Origin: Pelomonas parva
GTDB lineage: Bacteria > Pseudomonadota > Gammaproteobacteria > Burkholderiales > Burkholderiaceae_C
Length of the DNA stretch: 64,000 bases
NCBI RefSeq assembly: GCF_043555835.1
Contig: NZ_JBIGHV010000011.1
Span: 184,148-248,147 of the forward strand
Direction: 5' to 3'
Below, piece by piece: positions 38,380 to 46,399 of this stretch. The notes below the pieces were generated by a model, which did no database searches, had not been told where the DNA came from, and was given only the letters and a program-made list of their open reading frames with translations. Position numbers and translations under genes: made by a program. Position 1 is the first letter of the stretch, and each line of letters begins with the position of its first letter.

Positions 38380-40509
38380 GTGCTGAAGACCGCTGTTGCG
38401 CTGGCCGCCGCCTGCGCCTGTGCCTGCCTTGCCCATGCCTCGCAGGCCCCAACCGAAACCGACGCAGCGACCGAGCTGCCTGAACTGACCAACACCGCCA
38501 CGCGCGGCGACCGCCGCGTCGACGAGGTGCCCGCCACGGTCAGCGTGTTCAAGCCCGTGCCGGGCGCGCGCGACCTGCGCGAGCTGCTGCGCAACGAGGT
38601 GGACCTCGCCGTGCGCGCACCCAACCCGCGCTTCGGCCTGGCCAGCACCACCGCCGGCCGCGCGGGCAACGAGGGCATCAACATCCGCGGCCTGGAGGGC
38701 AACCAGGTGCTGATGCTGGTGGACGGCATCCGCATGCCGCAGGCCTTCAGCTTCGGCCCGTTCGCCACCGGCCGCGCGAGCCTGCTGAACCTGGAAGGCG
38801 CGCAGCAGCTGGAAGTGCTGCGCGGCCCCGCATCCACGCAGTTCGGCAGCGATGGCCTGGCCGGCGCGCTGGCCCTGCGCACGCTGCGCGCCAGCGACCT
38901 GCTCAAGCCCGGCAAGAGCTTCGCACTGCGCGCCCAGGCCTCGGCCTACACGGGCGACGACGGCGCCGGCCTGAACCTCGCCGGTGCCTGGCGCCAAGGC
39001 GACTGGGACTGGCTGCTGCAAGGCGCCACGCGGCGCTCGCACGAGCTGGAGAACCAGGGCACGGTCGCCGGCGACGGCGCCACGCGCACGCTGCCCGACC
39101 CGCTGGACCGCGAGCGCCACAGCCTGCTCGGCAAGGTCGGCTTGCGCCTGAACGCGCAGCAGCGGCTGGAAGCGACGGTCGAAGGCGTGCGCCAGCGTGA
39201 CCAATACGAGGTGCTCTCGGCCCGCTCAGCGACCGTGCTGGACTTGCGCGCTAACGACAAGAGCGAGCGCAGCCGCGGGTCCATCACCTGGACGCTGGAC
39301 GATCCCAATGCCGAATGGTTGCAGCAGGCCAGCGTGCAGCTCTACCACCAGGACTCGCGCGTCCGCCAGCTCGCCGTCGAGGACCGCACCAGCACCGACC
39401 GCACCCGCGACAACCGCTACGACGAGACGCTGACCGGCCTGTCCGCCACCGGCCAGATCGGCTGGGGCGCGCAGCGCATCACGCTCGGCTTGGATGCCAG
39501 CCGCAACACAGTGGCGGGCCTGCGCGACGGCGTCAACTTCTCGGCCGGCGACACGCTGCCGTCCAAGCCCTTCCCCGACACCGACTACCGCCTCGTCGGC
39601 GGCTTCGTGCAGGGCGAGTTCACGGCGGGCGACTGGCAGTTTGTGCCCGCGCTGCGTTACGAGCACATCTCGCTCAGTCCGTCGGCCAGCGGCTACACGG
39701 CGCCCATCGTCAAGCTGTCCGACAGCGCCGTGACGCCGCGCCTGGGCGTGGTGTGGCAGGCCGCGCCGGGCCTCACGCCCTATGCCCAATGGGCCAGGGG
39801 CTTCAAGGCGCCCACGCCGGCGCAGGTCAACAGCGGCTTCAGCAACCCGGTGCAGAACTACGAGACCATCGCCAACGCCAACCTGAAGGCTGAGCGGGCC
39901 AACAGCGTCGAGCTGGGTCTGCGCGGTGCCTGGGCCGGCTGGCGCTGGCAGCTTGCCGCCTTCGACAACCGCTACGTCGACTTCATCAGCCAGGAGGTCG
40001 TCTCCGGCGGCGCGCCCGGCAGCAAGATCGTCTTCCAGTCCATCAACCTGGATGGCGCCCGCATCCGCGGTGTCGAGGCCAGGCTGAACGGTGAGATCGC
40101 CCGGCAGTGGCGCCTGGGCCTGGCCTACGCGCGCACCCATGGCAATGCCGAACGCAATGGTGTGACGCGGCCGCTGGACACCGTCGAGCCCGCCAAGGCC
40201 TCGGTCAGCCTGCGCCAGCAGCGCGCCGACTGGCATTGGCAAGCGACCGTGCTGCGCGCCTCGGGCAAGCCGCCCGGCCGCATCTACGCGACCAACCCTT
40301 TCGCACCCACCGGCTACACGGTGCTGGACCTGGCCGCCGGCTGGCAGATCAGCCCGGTCTGGTCGCTGCAGGCGCGCATCGACAACGTCACCGACCGCAG
40401 CTACTGGCGCTGGGCCGACGTGCGCGGCCTCACGCCCACGAGTGCCGGCCTGGACTCGTACACCGCCCCCGGCCGCCAGTTCGGCCTGGTGCTGCAAGCC
40501 ACTCTTTGA
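38380..40509 (+). CDS. hmuR: TonB-dependent heme/hemoglobin receptor
   Basis: Outer-membrane heme transporter of 709 residues. It has a signal peptide ending near AHA, a plug domain (TRGDRRVDEVPATVSVF through RGPASTQFGSDGLAGALAL) and a 22-strand barrel. The heme-receptor motifs are recognisable: FKAPTPAQ (FRAP-like) and NANLKAE (NPNL-like). The start is GTG 38380 with GGAG at 38371-38374. It depends on TonB; a tonB gene is at 44370. Heme specificity is supported by hemP and hmuSTUV context. Confidence 0.92.
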   Translation: MLKTAVALAAACACACLAHASQAPTETDAATELPELTNTATRGDRRVDEVPATVSVFKPVPGARDLRELLRNEVDLAVRAPNPRFGLASTTAGRAGNEGINIRGLEGNQVLMLVDGIRMPQAFSFGPFATGRASLLNLEGAQQLEVLRGPASTQFGSDGLAGALALRTLRASDLLKPGKSFALRAQASAYTGDDGAGLNLAGAWRQGDWDWLLQGATRRSHELENQGTVAGDGATRTLPDPLDRERHSLLGKVGLRLNAQQRLEATVEGVRQRDQYEVLSARSATVLDLRANDKSERSRGSITWTLDDPNAEWLQQASVQLYHQDSRVRQLAVEDRTSTDRTRDNRYDETLTGLSATGQIGWGAQRITLGLDASRNTVAGLRDGVNFSAGDTLPSKPFPDTDYRLVGGFVQGEFTAGDWQFVPALRYEHISLSPSASGYTAPIVKLSDSAVTPRLGVVWQAAPGLTPYAQWARGFKAPTPAQVNSGFSNPVQNYETIANANLKAERANSVELGLRGAWAGWRWQLAAFDNRYVDFISQEVVSGGAPGSKIVFQSINLDGARIRGVEARLNGEIARQWRLGLAYARTHGNAERNGVTRPLDTVEPAKASVSLRQQRADWHWQATVLRASGKPPGRIYATNPFAPTGYTVLDLAAGWQISPVWSLQARIDNVTDRSYWRWADVRGLTPTSAGLDSYTAPGRQFGLVLQATL

Positions 40510-40520
40510 AGGAGTCACGT

Positions 40521-41588
40521 ATGGACCTCCGCCAAGCCTATGTTGAAGCCCGCGCCGCCGGCGCCACGCGTCACCGCGACATCGCCCAGGCGATGGGCGT
40601 GACCGAGGGCATGCTGATCGACGCTCACGTCGGTGCCCCCAGCAGCGGTCTCCAGGCCCAGCGCCTGAAGCGCGACTTCCCGCGCCTGCTCGCCGAGCTG
40701 AGCCGTGCCGGCGAGCTGATGGCGCTGACGCGCAACCCGCACTGCGTGCACGAGCGCACCGGCGTCTACGAGCACGTCAGCGCCCAGGGCGAGCCCGGCC
40801 GGGAGATGGGCCTGGCGCTGGGCGACGAGATCGACCTGCGCCTGTTCTACAGCCAGTGGGCGCATGGCTATGCGGTGCGGGAAGGCGAGCAGCAGAGCCT
40901 GCAGTTCTTCGACGCCCACGGCGTGGCCGTGCACAAGGTCTTCACGCGGCCTGCCACGCAGCTGGCCGCCTGGCAGGCGCTGTGCGTCAGCTGGGCTGAC
41001 CCGGACGCGCCCGCGCCGCAGTGGCGCACCGACACGGTCGCGCCTGCTGTCGATGCGGCGGATGTGGACGCCGCCGCCTTTCGCGCTGGCTGGGCTGCGT
41101 TGCGTGACACGCACGAATTCTTCGGCCTGCTGCGCAAGCACGGCGTGCGTCGCATGCAGGCCATGCAGCTGGCCGCGCCCGAGTTCGCGCAGCCGGTGGA
41201 CCGGCACGCCGCGCGCGTCGTGCTGCAGGGCGCTTCGGCCAACGGCACGCCCATCATGGTGTTCGTCGGCAACCCGGGCGTCATCCAGATCCACGGCGGC
41301 CCCGTGCAGCGCATCGCCGTCATGGGCCCGTGGCTGAACGTGCTGGACCCGCGCTTCAACCTCCATCTGCGCGAAGACGCCATCGCCCAGGCCTGGGCCG
41401 TGCGCAAGCCCACTGCCGACGGCCTCGTCAGCTCGCTGGAGCTGTACGCACAGGACGGCGAGCTCATCGCGCAGTTCTTCGGCCAACGCAAGCCTGGTCA
41501 GCCGGAGCGCTGCGCCTGGCGGCAGTTGCTGGACGGCCTCGTGGACGATCCGGTGTGGAGCGAAGAAACCACCGGGTGCGCTGCATGA
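40521..41588 (+). CDS. hmuS: Heme-degrading/trafficking factor HmuS
   Basis: Cytoplasmic heme-binding protein of the HemS/ChuS family, which passes on or degrades imported heme. The 355 residues show the family's internal duplication: two related halves (about 20-170 and 190-340), each with an LMALTRNPHCVHERTGVYE- or IMVFVGNPGVIQIHGGPVQ-type strand. AAGGAG precedes the ATG at 40521, 11 bases after hmuR. The end overlaps hmuT by ATGA. Confidence 0.93.
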   Translation: MDLRQAYVEARAAGATRHRDIAQAMGVTEGMLIDAHVGAPSSGLQAQRLKRDFPRLLAELSRAGELMALTRNPHCVHERTGVYEHVSAQGEPGREMGLALGDEIDLRLFYSQWAHGYAVREGEQQSLQFFDAHGVAVHKVFTRPATQLAAWQALCVSWADPDAPAPQWRTDTVAPAVDAADVDAAAFRAGWAALRDTHEFFGLLRKHGVRRMQAMQLAAPEFAQPVDRHAARVVLQGASANGTPIMVFVGNPGVIQIHGGPVQRIAVMGPWLNVLDPRFNLHLREDAIAQAWAVRKPTADGLVSSLELYAQDGELIAQFFGQRKPGQPERCAWRQLLDGLVDDPVWSEETTGCAA

Positions 41589-42418
41589 AGCGACGTTCTC
41601 TGCTGGGTGCGGCGCTGTTGCCCGCCTTCGCCCACGCCCAAGCGCAGCCCCGCATCGTCAGCGTCGGCGGCGCCGTCACCGAGACCGTCTTCGCGCTCGG
41701 TGCTCAGGGCCAGCTCGTGGGCGTCGACACGACCTCGCTGTTCCCCGTCGATGCGACCAGGCTGCCCCAGGTCGGCTACGCCCGCACGCTGTCAGCGGAA
41801 GGCGTGCTCGCCTTGAAGCCGCAGCTGCTGCTGGCCAGCGGCGAGGCCGGCCCGCCGCTGGTGCTGACGCAGCTGAAGGGCGCCGGCCTGCGCGTGGAGG
41901 TGATGGACGACCAGCACCGCTTCGACGGCGTGCTGGCGCGCACGCAGCGCATCGGCGAGCTGTGCGGCCGCGAGCGCGAGGCCGCGCAGCTCGGCGACCG
42001 CCTGCAGCAGGCCTGGGCCACGCGCCCCAAGCCGCCCGCCGGCAGCGCCCCGCGCGTGCTCTTCGTGCTGGCCCATGCCGCAGGCCAACTGCGTGTGGCG
42101 GGCGAGGGCACCGGCGCCCACGCGATGCTGACGCTGGCCGGCGCTCGCAACGCCTTTGCCGGCGTGCAGGGCTACAAGCCGCTGACCGCCGAGTCCGCGC
42201 TACAGGCCGCGCCGGACATCATCCTGTGCACCGACCAGGGCCTGGCGGCGCAAGGCGGCGCCGACGGCCTGCTGAAGGCGCCCGGCCTGGCGCTGACCCC
42301 CGCCGGCCGCGCGCGCCGCGTGGTGGGCATGGAGGCGCTGCTGCTGCTGGGCTTCGGCCCGCGCCTGCCGCAGGCCGTGGCCGAGCTGACGCGACAACTG
42401 CATGGACACGCTGCTTAA
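41585..42418 (+). CDS. hmuT: Heme ABC transporter periplasmic binding protein HmuT
   Basis: Class III periplasmic binding protein of 277 residues that receives heme for HmuUV. The signal peptide MKRRSLLGAALLPAFAHA has an RRSLL stretch that might allow Tat export. The mature part starts PRIVSVGGAVTETVFALG, typical of heme-binding proteins, with LLASGEAGPP and the C-terminal GARNAFAGVQGYKPLT domain. It overlaps hmuS by 4 bases and hmuU by 17 bases. Confidence 0.93.
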   Translation: MKRRSLLGAALLPAFAHAQAQPRIVSVGGAVTETVFALGAQGQLVGVDTTSLFPVDATRLPQVGYARTLSAEGVLALKPQLLLASGEAGPPLVLTQLKGAGLRVEVMDDQHRFDGVLARTQRIGELCGREREAAQLGDRLQQAWATRPKPPAGSAPRVLFVLAHAAGQLRVAGEGTGAHAMLTLAGARNAFAGVQGYKPLTAESALQAAPDIILCTDQGLAAQGGADGLLKAPGLALTPAGRARRVVGMEALLLLGFGPRLPQAVAELTRQLHGHAA

Positions 42419-43448
42419 GGCCCCGCGCTGGCCCGCACTGCCCGGCTGGCCCATCGCGGTCGCGCTGCTGGCGGTGGCCGTCGTGCTGGCCGCCAACAGC
42501 GGGGCGATCGGCCTGGGGCTGGCCGACTGGCAGGCGCTGCTCAATGGCGAGCCGACGCAGGGTGCGATGGTGTTGGCGCAGCTGCGCCTGCCGCGCGTGG
42601 CCTTTGCCCTCGTCGTGGGCGCGGCGCTGGGCCTGGCCGGTGCGCTGTCGCAGGGCGTGTTCCGCAACCCGCTGGCCGAGCCGACGCTGCTGGGCATCCC
42701 CAGCGGCGCGATCTGCGCGGTGGCGCTGATGCTGACCGTGCTGTCCGCCTGGGCCGGTGGCCTGCCGGTGGCGTGGCGGCCGTTCGCGGTGCCGGCCACC
42801 GCGCTGGTGGGCGCCTGGGCCATGTGCGCGCTGCTGCAGGGCGTGGCGCGGCTGCTGGTGCCTGGCGCCGTGGCGGGTTTGCTGCTGGCGGGCCTGGCAT
42901 TGAACGCGCTGGCGATGGCCGTCGTCGGCCTGTGCACCTACCTGGCGACGGACGAGCAACTGCGCAACCTGACCTTCTGGCAGCTCGGCTCGCTGGCGCT
43001 GGCGAGCTGGCCCATCGTCGCGGTGCTGGGTGTGGCGGTGGTGGGTGCGCTGGCCATGTCGCGCCGCTGGGGTCAGGCGCTCAACGCGCTGGCGCTGGGT
43101 GAAGCCGTGGCGGCGCAGGTCGGCGTGCCGGTCGTGCGCATGCGGCGCGTGCTGGTGCTGGCGCTGGCGCTGCTGTGCGGCCTGGCCGTGGCCTGGTGCG
43201 GGCTGATCGGCTTCGTGGGCCTGCTGGCGCCGCACGCGGCGCGCGGGCTGGTGGGTGCGGATGCGCGGCGCGTGCTGCCCGTGGCCGCGTGGTTCGGCGC
43301 GGTGTTGCTGCTGCTGGCCGACACGGCCGCGCGCACGCTGGTCGTGCCGGCCGAGCTGCCGGTGGGCAGCCTGACGGCGCTGTTCGGCGCGCCCGTGCTG
43401 TTCGTGCTGCTGAAGCGGGCGCAGCGTGAGATGGGAGGCGGCTGGTGA
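42402..43448 (+). CDS. hmuU: Heme ABC transporter permease HmuU
   Basis: FecCD-family permease of 348 residues with about ten hydrophobic helices. The family signature is seen in LRLPRVAFALVVGAALGLAG and FRNPLAEPTLLGIPSGA, and the cytoplasmic coupling loop lies near WCGLIGFVGLLAPHAAR. ATG 42402 lies inside the end of hmuT, and the end overlaps the hmuV GTG, so production of the transporter subunits is coupled. Confidence 0.94.
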   Translation: MDTLLKAPRWPALPGWPIAVALLAVAVVLAANSGAIGLGLADWQALLNGEPTQGAMVLAQLRLPRVAFALVVGAALGLAGALSQGVFRNPLAEPTLLGIPSGAICAVALMLTVLSAWAGGLPVAWRPFAVPATALVGAWAMCALLQGVARLLVPGAVAGLLLAGLALNALAMAVVGLCTYLATDEQLRNLTFWQLGSLALASWPIVAVLGVAVVGALAMSRRWGQALNALALGEAVAAQVGVPVVRMRRVLVLALALLCGLAVAWCGLIGFVGLLAPHAARGLVGADARRVLPVAAWFGAVLLLLADTAARTLVVPAELPVGSLTALFGAPVLFVLLKRAQREMGGGW

Positions 43449-44224
43449 GCGCGCATCACATGCTGCTGCTGGACGACGCGACGCTCGCCCGCCACGGCCA
43501 GCGCTTTGGCGCCTTCGACCTGCGTGTGGACCCGGGCGAGCGCGTCGCGCTGCTGGGCCCCAGCGGCGCGGGCAAGTCGACGCTGCTGCGGCTGATGTCC
43601 GGCGACATTGCGCCTTCGACCGGCCGCGTGCTGCTCGATGGCCAGCCCATCGCCGCCATGGACCCGCTGCAGCGCGCCCGCCGCCGCGCCGTGCTGCCGC
43701 AGTCGCACCAGATCGCCTTCGGTCTGCCGGTTGAGCTGGTCGTCAGCATGGGCCGCTGGGCACGTGGCGACGAGGACCGCTGGACACCCCAGGCGCTGGC
43801 CTGGGCCAGCGCCGGCCATCTGCTGGGCCGGCGCTACGACCAGCTCTCCGGCGGCGAGCAGGCGCGTGTGCAGCTGGCCCGCGTGCTGGTGCAACTCGCA
43901 GACGTGGAGCGCGGCCTGCTGCTGGTGGACGAACCCCTGGCGTCGCTGGACCCGGGCCTGCAGCTGGAGCTGCTGGACACGCTGACGCGCTTCTGCCGCG
44001 CGCGCGGCCATGCGCTGGTGGCGGTGCTGCATGACATCCAGCAGGCGCTCAACGGCTTCGAACGGCTGTTGCTGGTGCGGCGTGGCCAACTGCTGGCCGA
44101 TGTGTCCGCCGACGCAGCGGCGCTGCCGGCGCTGGAAACGCTGTTCGGCCTGCGCCTGCAGGCGCTGCAGGCGACCGATGGTGGCTGGGCCTTGTCGGCA
44201 CGCCGGCTGGAGAGGGCTGCGTGA
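43445..44224 (+). CDS. hmuV: Heme ABC transporter ATPase HmuV
   Basis: ATP-binding subunit of 259 residues for HmuTU. It has Walker A GPSGAGKST, signature LSGGEQARVQLAR, Walker B LLLVDEPLASLD and the switch His in VAVLHDIQQAL. It starts at GTG overlapping hmuU. A 145-base gap with competing hairpins separates it from tonB. Confidence 0.94.
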   Translation: MSAHHMLLLDDATLARHGQRFGAFDLRVDPGERVALLGPSGAGKSTLLRLMSGDIAPSTGRVLLDGQPIAAMDPLQRARRRAVLPQSHQIAFGLPVELVVSMGRWARGDEDRWTPQALAWASAGHLLGRRYDQLSGGEQARVQLARVLVQLADVERGLLLVDEPLASLDPGLQLELLDTLTRFCRARGHALVAVLHDIQQALNGFERLLLVRRGQLLADVSADAAALPALETLFGLRLQALQATDGGWALSARRLERAA

Positions 44225-44369
44225 GCGCCGCGCCGAGCCGTCCCAAGCAAGCTCGCTCCCGCCTGGCGGGAGTGAGCCCGGACTTGGGATGCCCTGAGGG
44301 CATCTCAAGCCTGGCGAACGCCTGGCCGATCCGTCGGACAGGCAAGGCCGCAGGCCGAAGGGTGCACCG
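44225..44369 (+). repeat. Stacked, mutually exclusive hairpins between hmuV and tonB
   Basis: Hairpin A is GCTCGCTCCCGCC (44251-44263) with GGCGGGAGTGAGC (44265-44277). Hairpin B is CTTGGGATGCCC (44283-44294) with GGGCATCTCAAG (44298-44309). CTTGGGA of B can instead pair with TCCCAAG at 44241-44247, enclosing A. The palindrome GGTGCACC (44361-44368) abuts the tonB start. This could be a dispersed palindromic element or an RNA switch. Confidence 0.55.
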
Positions 44370-44996
44370 GTGAGAACCGCGCCACTGCTGGCTGTGGCGG
44401 CGCTGCATGGCGCCGTGTTGCTGGCGATGTGGCCCGGCCCGCAACGCGCCATGGCGTCGGCCGCGCGACGCGAGGTGGCGGTGCGCCTCCTGCCCGTCAT
44501 CGCATCACCCGCCATGCCCGCGCCGCGTGTGGCGCCGCCGGTGTTGACCCTGCCGGCCCTGGCGCCCATCGCCCCGCCCAACTTCGACGTGCAGGCCGAT
44601 GCCCGCCCCGTGCCAAACGCCATCGCTGCTGCGCCGGCTGCTGCGCCGCTGCAGGTGGCCTACGTTGCGCCGCCCGCGCCGCGCGACGAGCCCCTTGCCG
44701 CCGAGCCCACGCTGCAGTCCGCCCGCCGCGCCGCCTGCCCGCCCGCGCCTCACCCGCCCGCACTGCGCGAGCGCGGCGTCGAGGGCGTCGTGCGCCTGCG
44801 CGTCTGGGTGGACGAGCTGGGCCGCGCGGGTCAGGTCTTGCTGGCGGCCAGCAGCGGCTGGCGCCTGTTCGACGACGCGGCCGTGGCGCAGGCCCGCCGC
44901 TGCCCCTTCCAACCCGCGCTGCGGGGCGCTGAGCCCGTCGGCAGCTGGGTGGAGTTCCCTGTCCGCTTTGCCCTGGAGACCTCATCAAATGGCTGA
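44370..44996 (+). CDS. tonB: Energy transducer TonB
   Basis: Inner-membrane protein that links proton motive force to outer-membrane receptors. The 208 residues have an N-terminal signal-anchor (LLAVAALHGAVLLAMW, with a His), an Ala/Pro periplasmic spacer and a C-terminal TonB_C domain (about 125-205; GVEGVVRLRVWVDELGRAGQ and DDAAVAQARRCPFQPAL). It starts at GTG, preceded by GAAGGG. ExbB and ExbD genes are not in the window. It probably serves the heme receptor here and the siderophore receptor at 46400. Confidence 0.9.
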   Translation: MRTAPLLAVAALHGAVLLAMWPGPQRAMASAARREVAVRLLPVIASPAMPAPRVAPPVLTLPALAPIAPPNFDVQADARPVPNAIAAAPAAAPLQVAYVAPPAPRDEPLAAEPTLQSARRAACPPAPHPPALRERGVEGVVRLRVWVDELGRAGQVLLAASSGWRLFDDAAVAQARRCPFQPALRGAEPVGSWVEFPVRFALETSSNG

Positions 44997-46152
44997 AGCC
45001 TGTTGCGCTGCGCATGCCGCCTTGCCACCCCTGAATGGCTCGCGCCGCCGCCGTCTGTGGGAGCTGGGCAGCCATGCGCACTGCCCCGTCGTGGGCGTCT
45101 GCGTGCCGCTGGAGCGCGTGCGTGTGCTGGCGAAGAAGCTGCTGGTGCTGCAGGGCGACGAGGACGACTACACGCTGCACTGCAGCCTTGTCACGGCTGC
45201 CGCGCGCCGCAACGCGGTGGCCGAGGCGTTGCAGAAGGACCTGGAGCAGCGCTTCTCGCTGGACGTGCGCCACGCCGCCCAGGCCAAGTGCCGCGAGAGC
45301 CTGATGACCTGGTGGCGCAACCGTGCGGCGCAGGGCGAGATTGCCGGCGCGCTGTGGGCGACTCTGACGCATGCGCGTTGTGACGAATGGCTGGAGATGC
45401 GCGTGCTGGGCCAGGTGCACATGCTGCAACACCAGGTGGGCTCCGCGCAGCGCGCGGACTTGGCGGCCCACCGCGAGCTGTCCGCCGAGCACCAGGCCCT
45501 GGCGCGTGACTACGCCGAGGTGCAGCAGCGCATGACGGCCTGGAGCCAGGACCGTGCCCGCGAGCAGCAGGCCTGGGAGCAGGAGCGCATGCAACTGCGC
45601 GCGGCGCAGATCAGCCTGCAGACGCAGCTGGCGCAGGCGCTGGAGCAGCTTCAGCACTGGCAGGCGGCGAGGCCGGACCTGCCCGAGCGCGAGGCGCTGC
45701 GTGAGCGCCTGGCCGAGCAGACCGAGCGCAACCATGCGCTGCAGCGTGACCTGAACCGCCTGAGCGCACGCGGTCCGGTGGTGGCCGAGGCCACGGAGCC
45801 TGCGCCCGTGATTGCGGAGGCCGCACCCGAGCCGGTCAGCCTGGAGCACCGCGTCATCCTCTGCGTGGGCGGGCGTGGCGGCAGCGTGCCGCAGTACCGC
45901 CAGGCGGTGGAGGGTTGCGGCGCGCAGTTCCTGCACCATGACGGCGGCAGCGAGCACAAGCCGGCGCAGCTGGAGCCGCAGCTCGCCGCCGCCGACCTCG
46001 TCATCTGCCAGACCGGCTGCATCAGCCACGACGCCTACTGGCGCGTGAAGGACCACTGCAAGCGCCACGGCAAGCGCTGCGTGTTCGTCGAGACGCCCAG
46101 CCGCAGCGCCTTCGAGCGGGCGCTGGCGCAGGCGGCGACGGAACCGGCGTAG
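44989..46152 (+). CDS. DUF2325 domain protein with Cys/His-rich ends
   Basis: A 387-residue protein of unknown function. The N-terminal part has a Cys/His cluster (Cys5, Cys6, His9, His29, His31, Cys32, Cys38), a middle region of long charged Gln/Ala/Arg coiled coil (about 150-270) follows, and a C-terminal DUF2325 domain (about 300-385) has RVILCVGGRGG, FLHHDGG and VICQTGCISHDAYWRVKDHC. It overlaps tonB by 8 bases at the end of the heme operon. Cys/His placement suggests metal, Fe-S or heme binding, which is inference. Such proteins also appear in other Burkholderiales iron loci, as far as I recall. Confidence 0.8.
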   Translation: MAEACCAAHAALPPLNGSRRRRLWELGSHAHCPVVGVCVPLERVRVLAKKLLVLQGDEDDYTLHCSLVTAAARRNAVAEALQKDLEQRFSLDVRHAAQAKCRESLMTWWRNRAAQGEIAGALWATLTHARCDEWLEMRVLGQVHMLQHQVGSAQRADLAAHRELSAEHQALARDYAEVQQRMTAWSQDRAREQQAWEQERMQLRAAQISLQTQLAQALEQLQHWQAARPDLPEREALRERLAEQTERNHALQRDLNRLSARGPVVAEATEPAPVIAEAAPEPVSLEHRVILCVGGRGGSVPQYRQAVEGCGAQFLHHDGGSEHKPAQLEPQLAAADLVICQTGCISHDAYWRVKDHCKRHGKRCVFVETPSRSAFERALAQAATEPA

Positions 46153-46399
46153 AGGCTGCCTCGCCTGGCGTCAGCTATTCGGGTCGAGCGCCGGGCCGCC
46201 CCAAGCCGGCCCGCCAGTGGCTGATTGCGGCTCGACGCCGCGATCGGCCGCGTCCCCCAGGGGGCTGAGGTCGGACACATGGCGCCCAGTGGGCGGCATG
46301 TGCCTACCGAAGAGCTGCGACACTGCCGCAGCGCGGTCTGCAAGACCGACCAGGCTCGCCGCGTGCAGCGGGCGAGACTGGGCGAGGGGCAGACAGGTC
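46153..46399. repeat. Inverted-repeat-rich gap between convergent genes
   Basis: No gene is seen in these 247 bases. They hold GTCGAGC/GCTCGAC (46183-46189, 46230-46236) enclosing GGGCCG/CGGCCC (46193-46198, 46207-46212), then ACATGGCGCCCA/TGGGCGGCATGT (46277-46288, 46290-46301), and CGGTCT/AGACCG (46334-46348). They may act as terminators for the converging transcripts or be a dispersed palindromic element. Confidence 0.5.

Noticed and set aside
46153..46399. Cobalamin riboswitch upstream of a TonB receptor
   Set aside because: The gap is at the 3' end of the receptor, not its 5' side, and a B12 box was not found on either strand.
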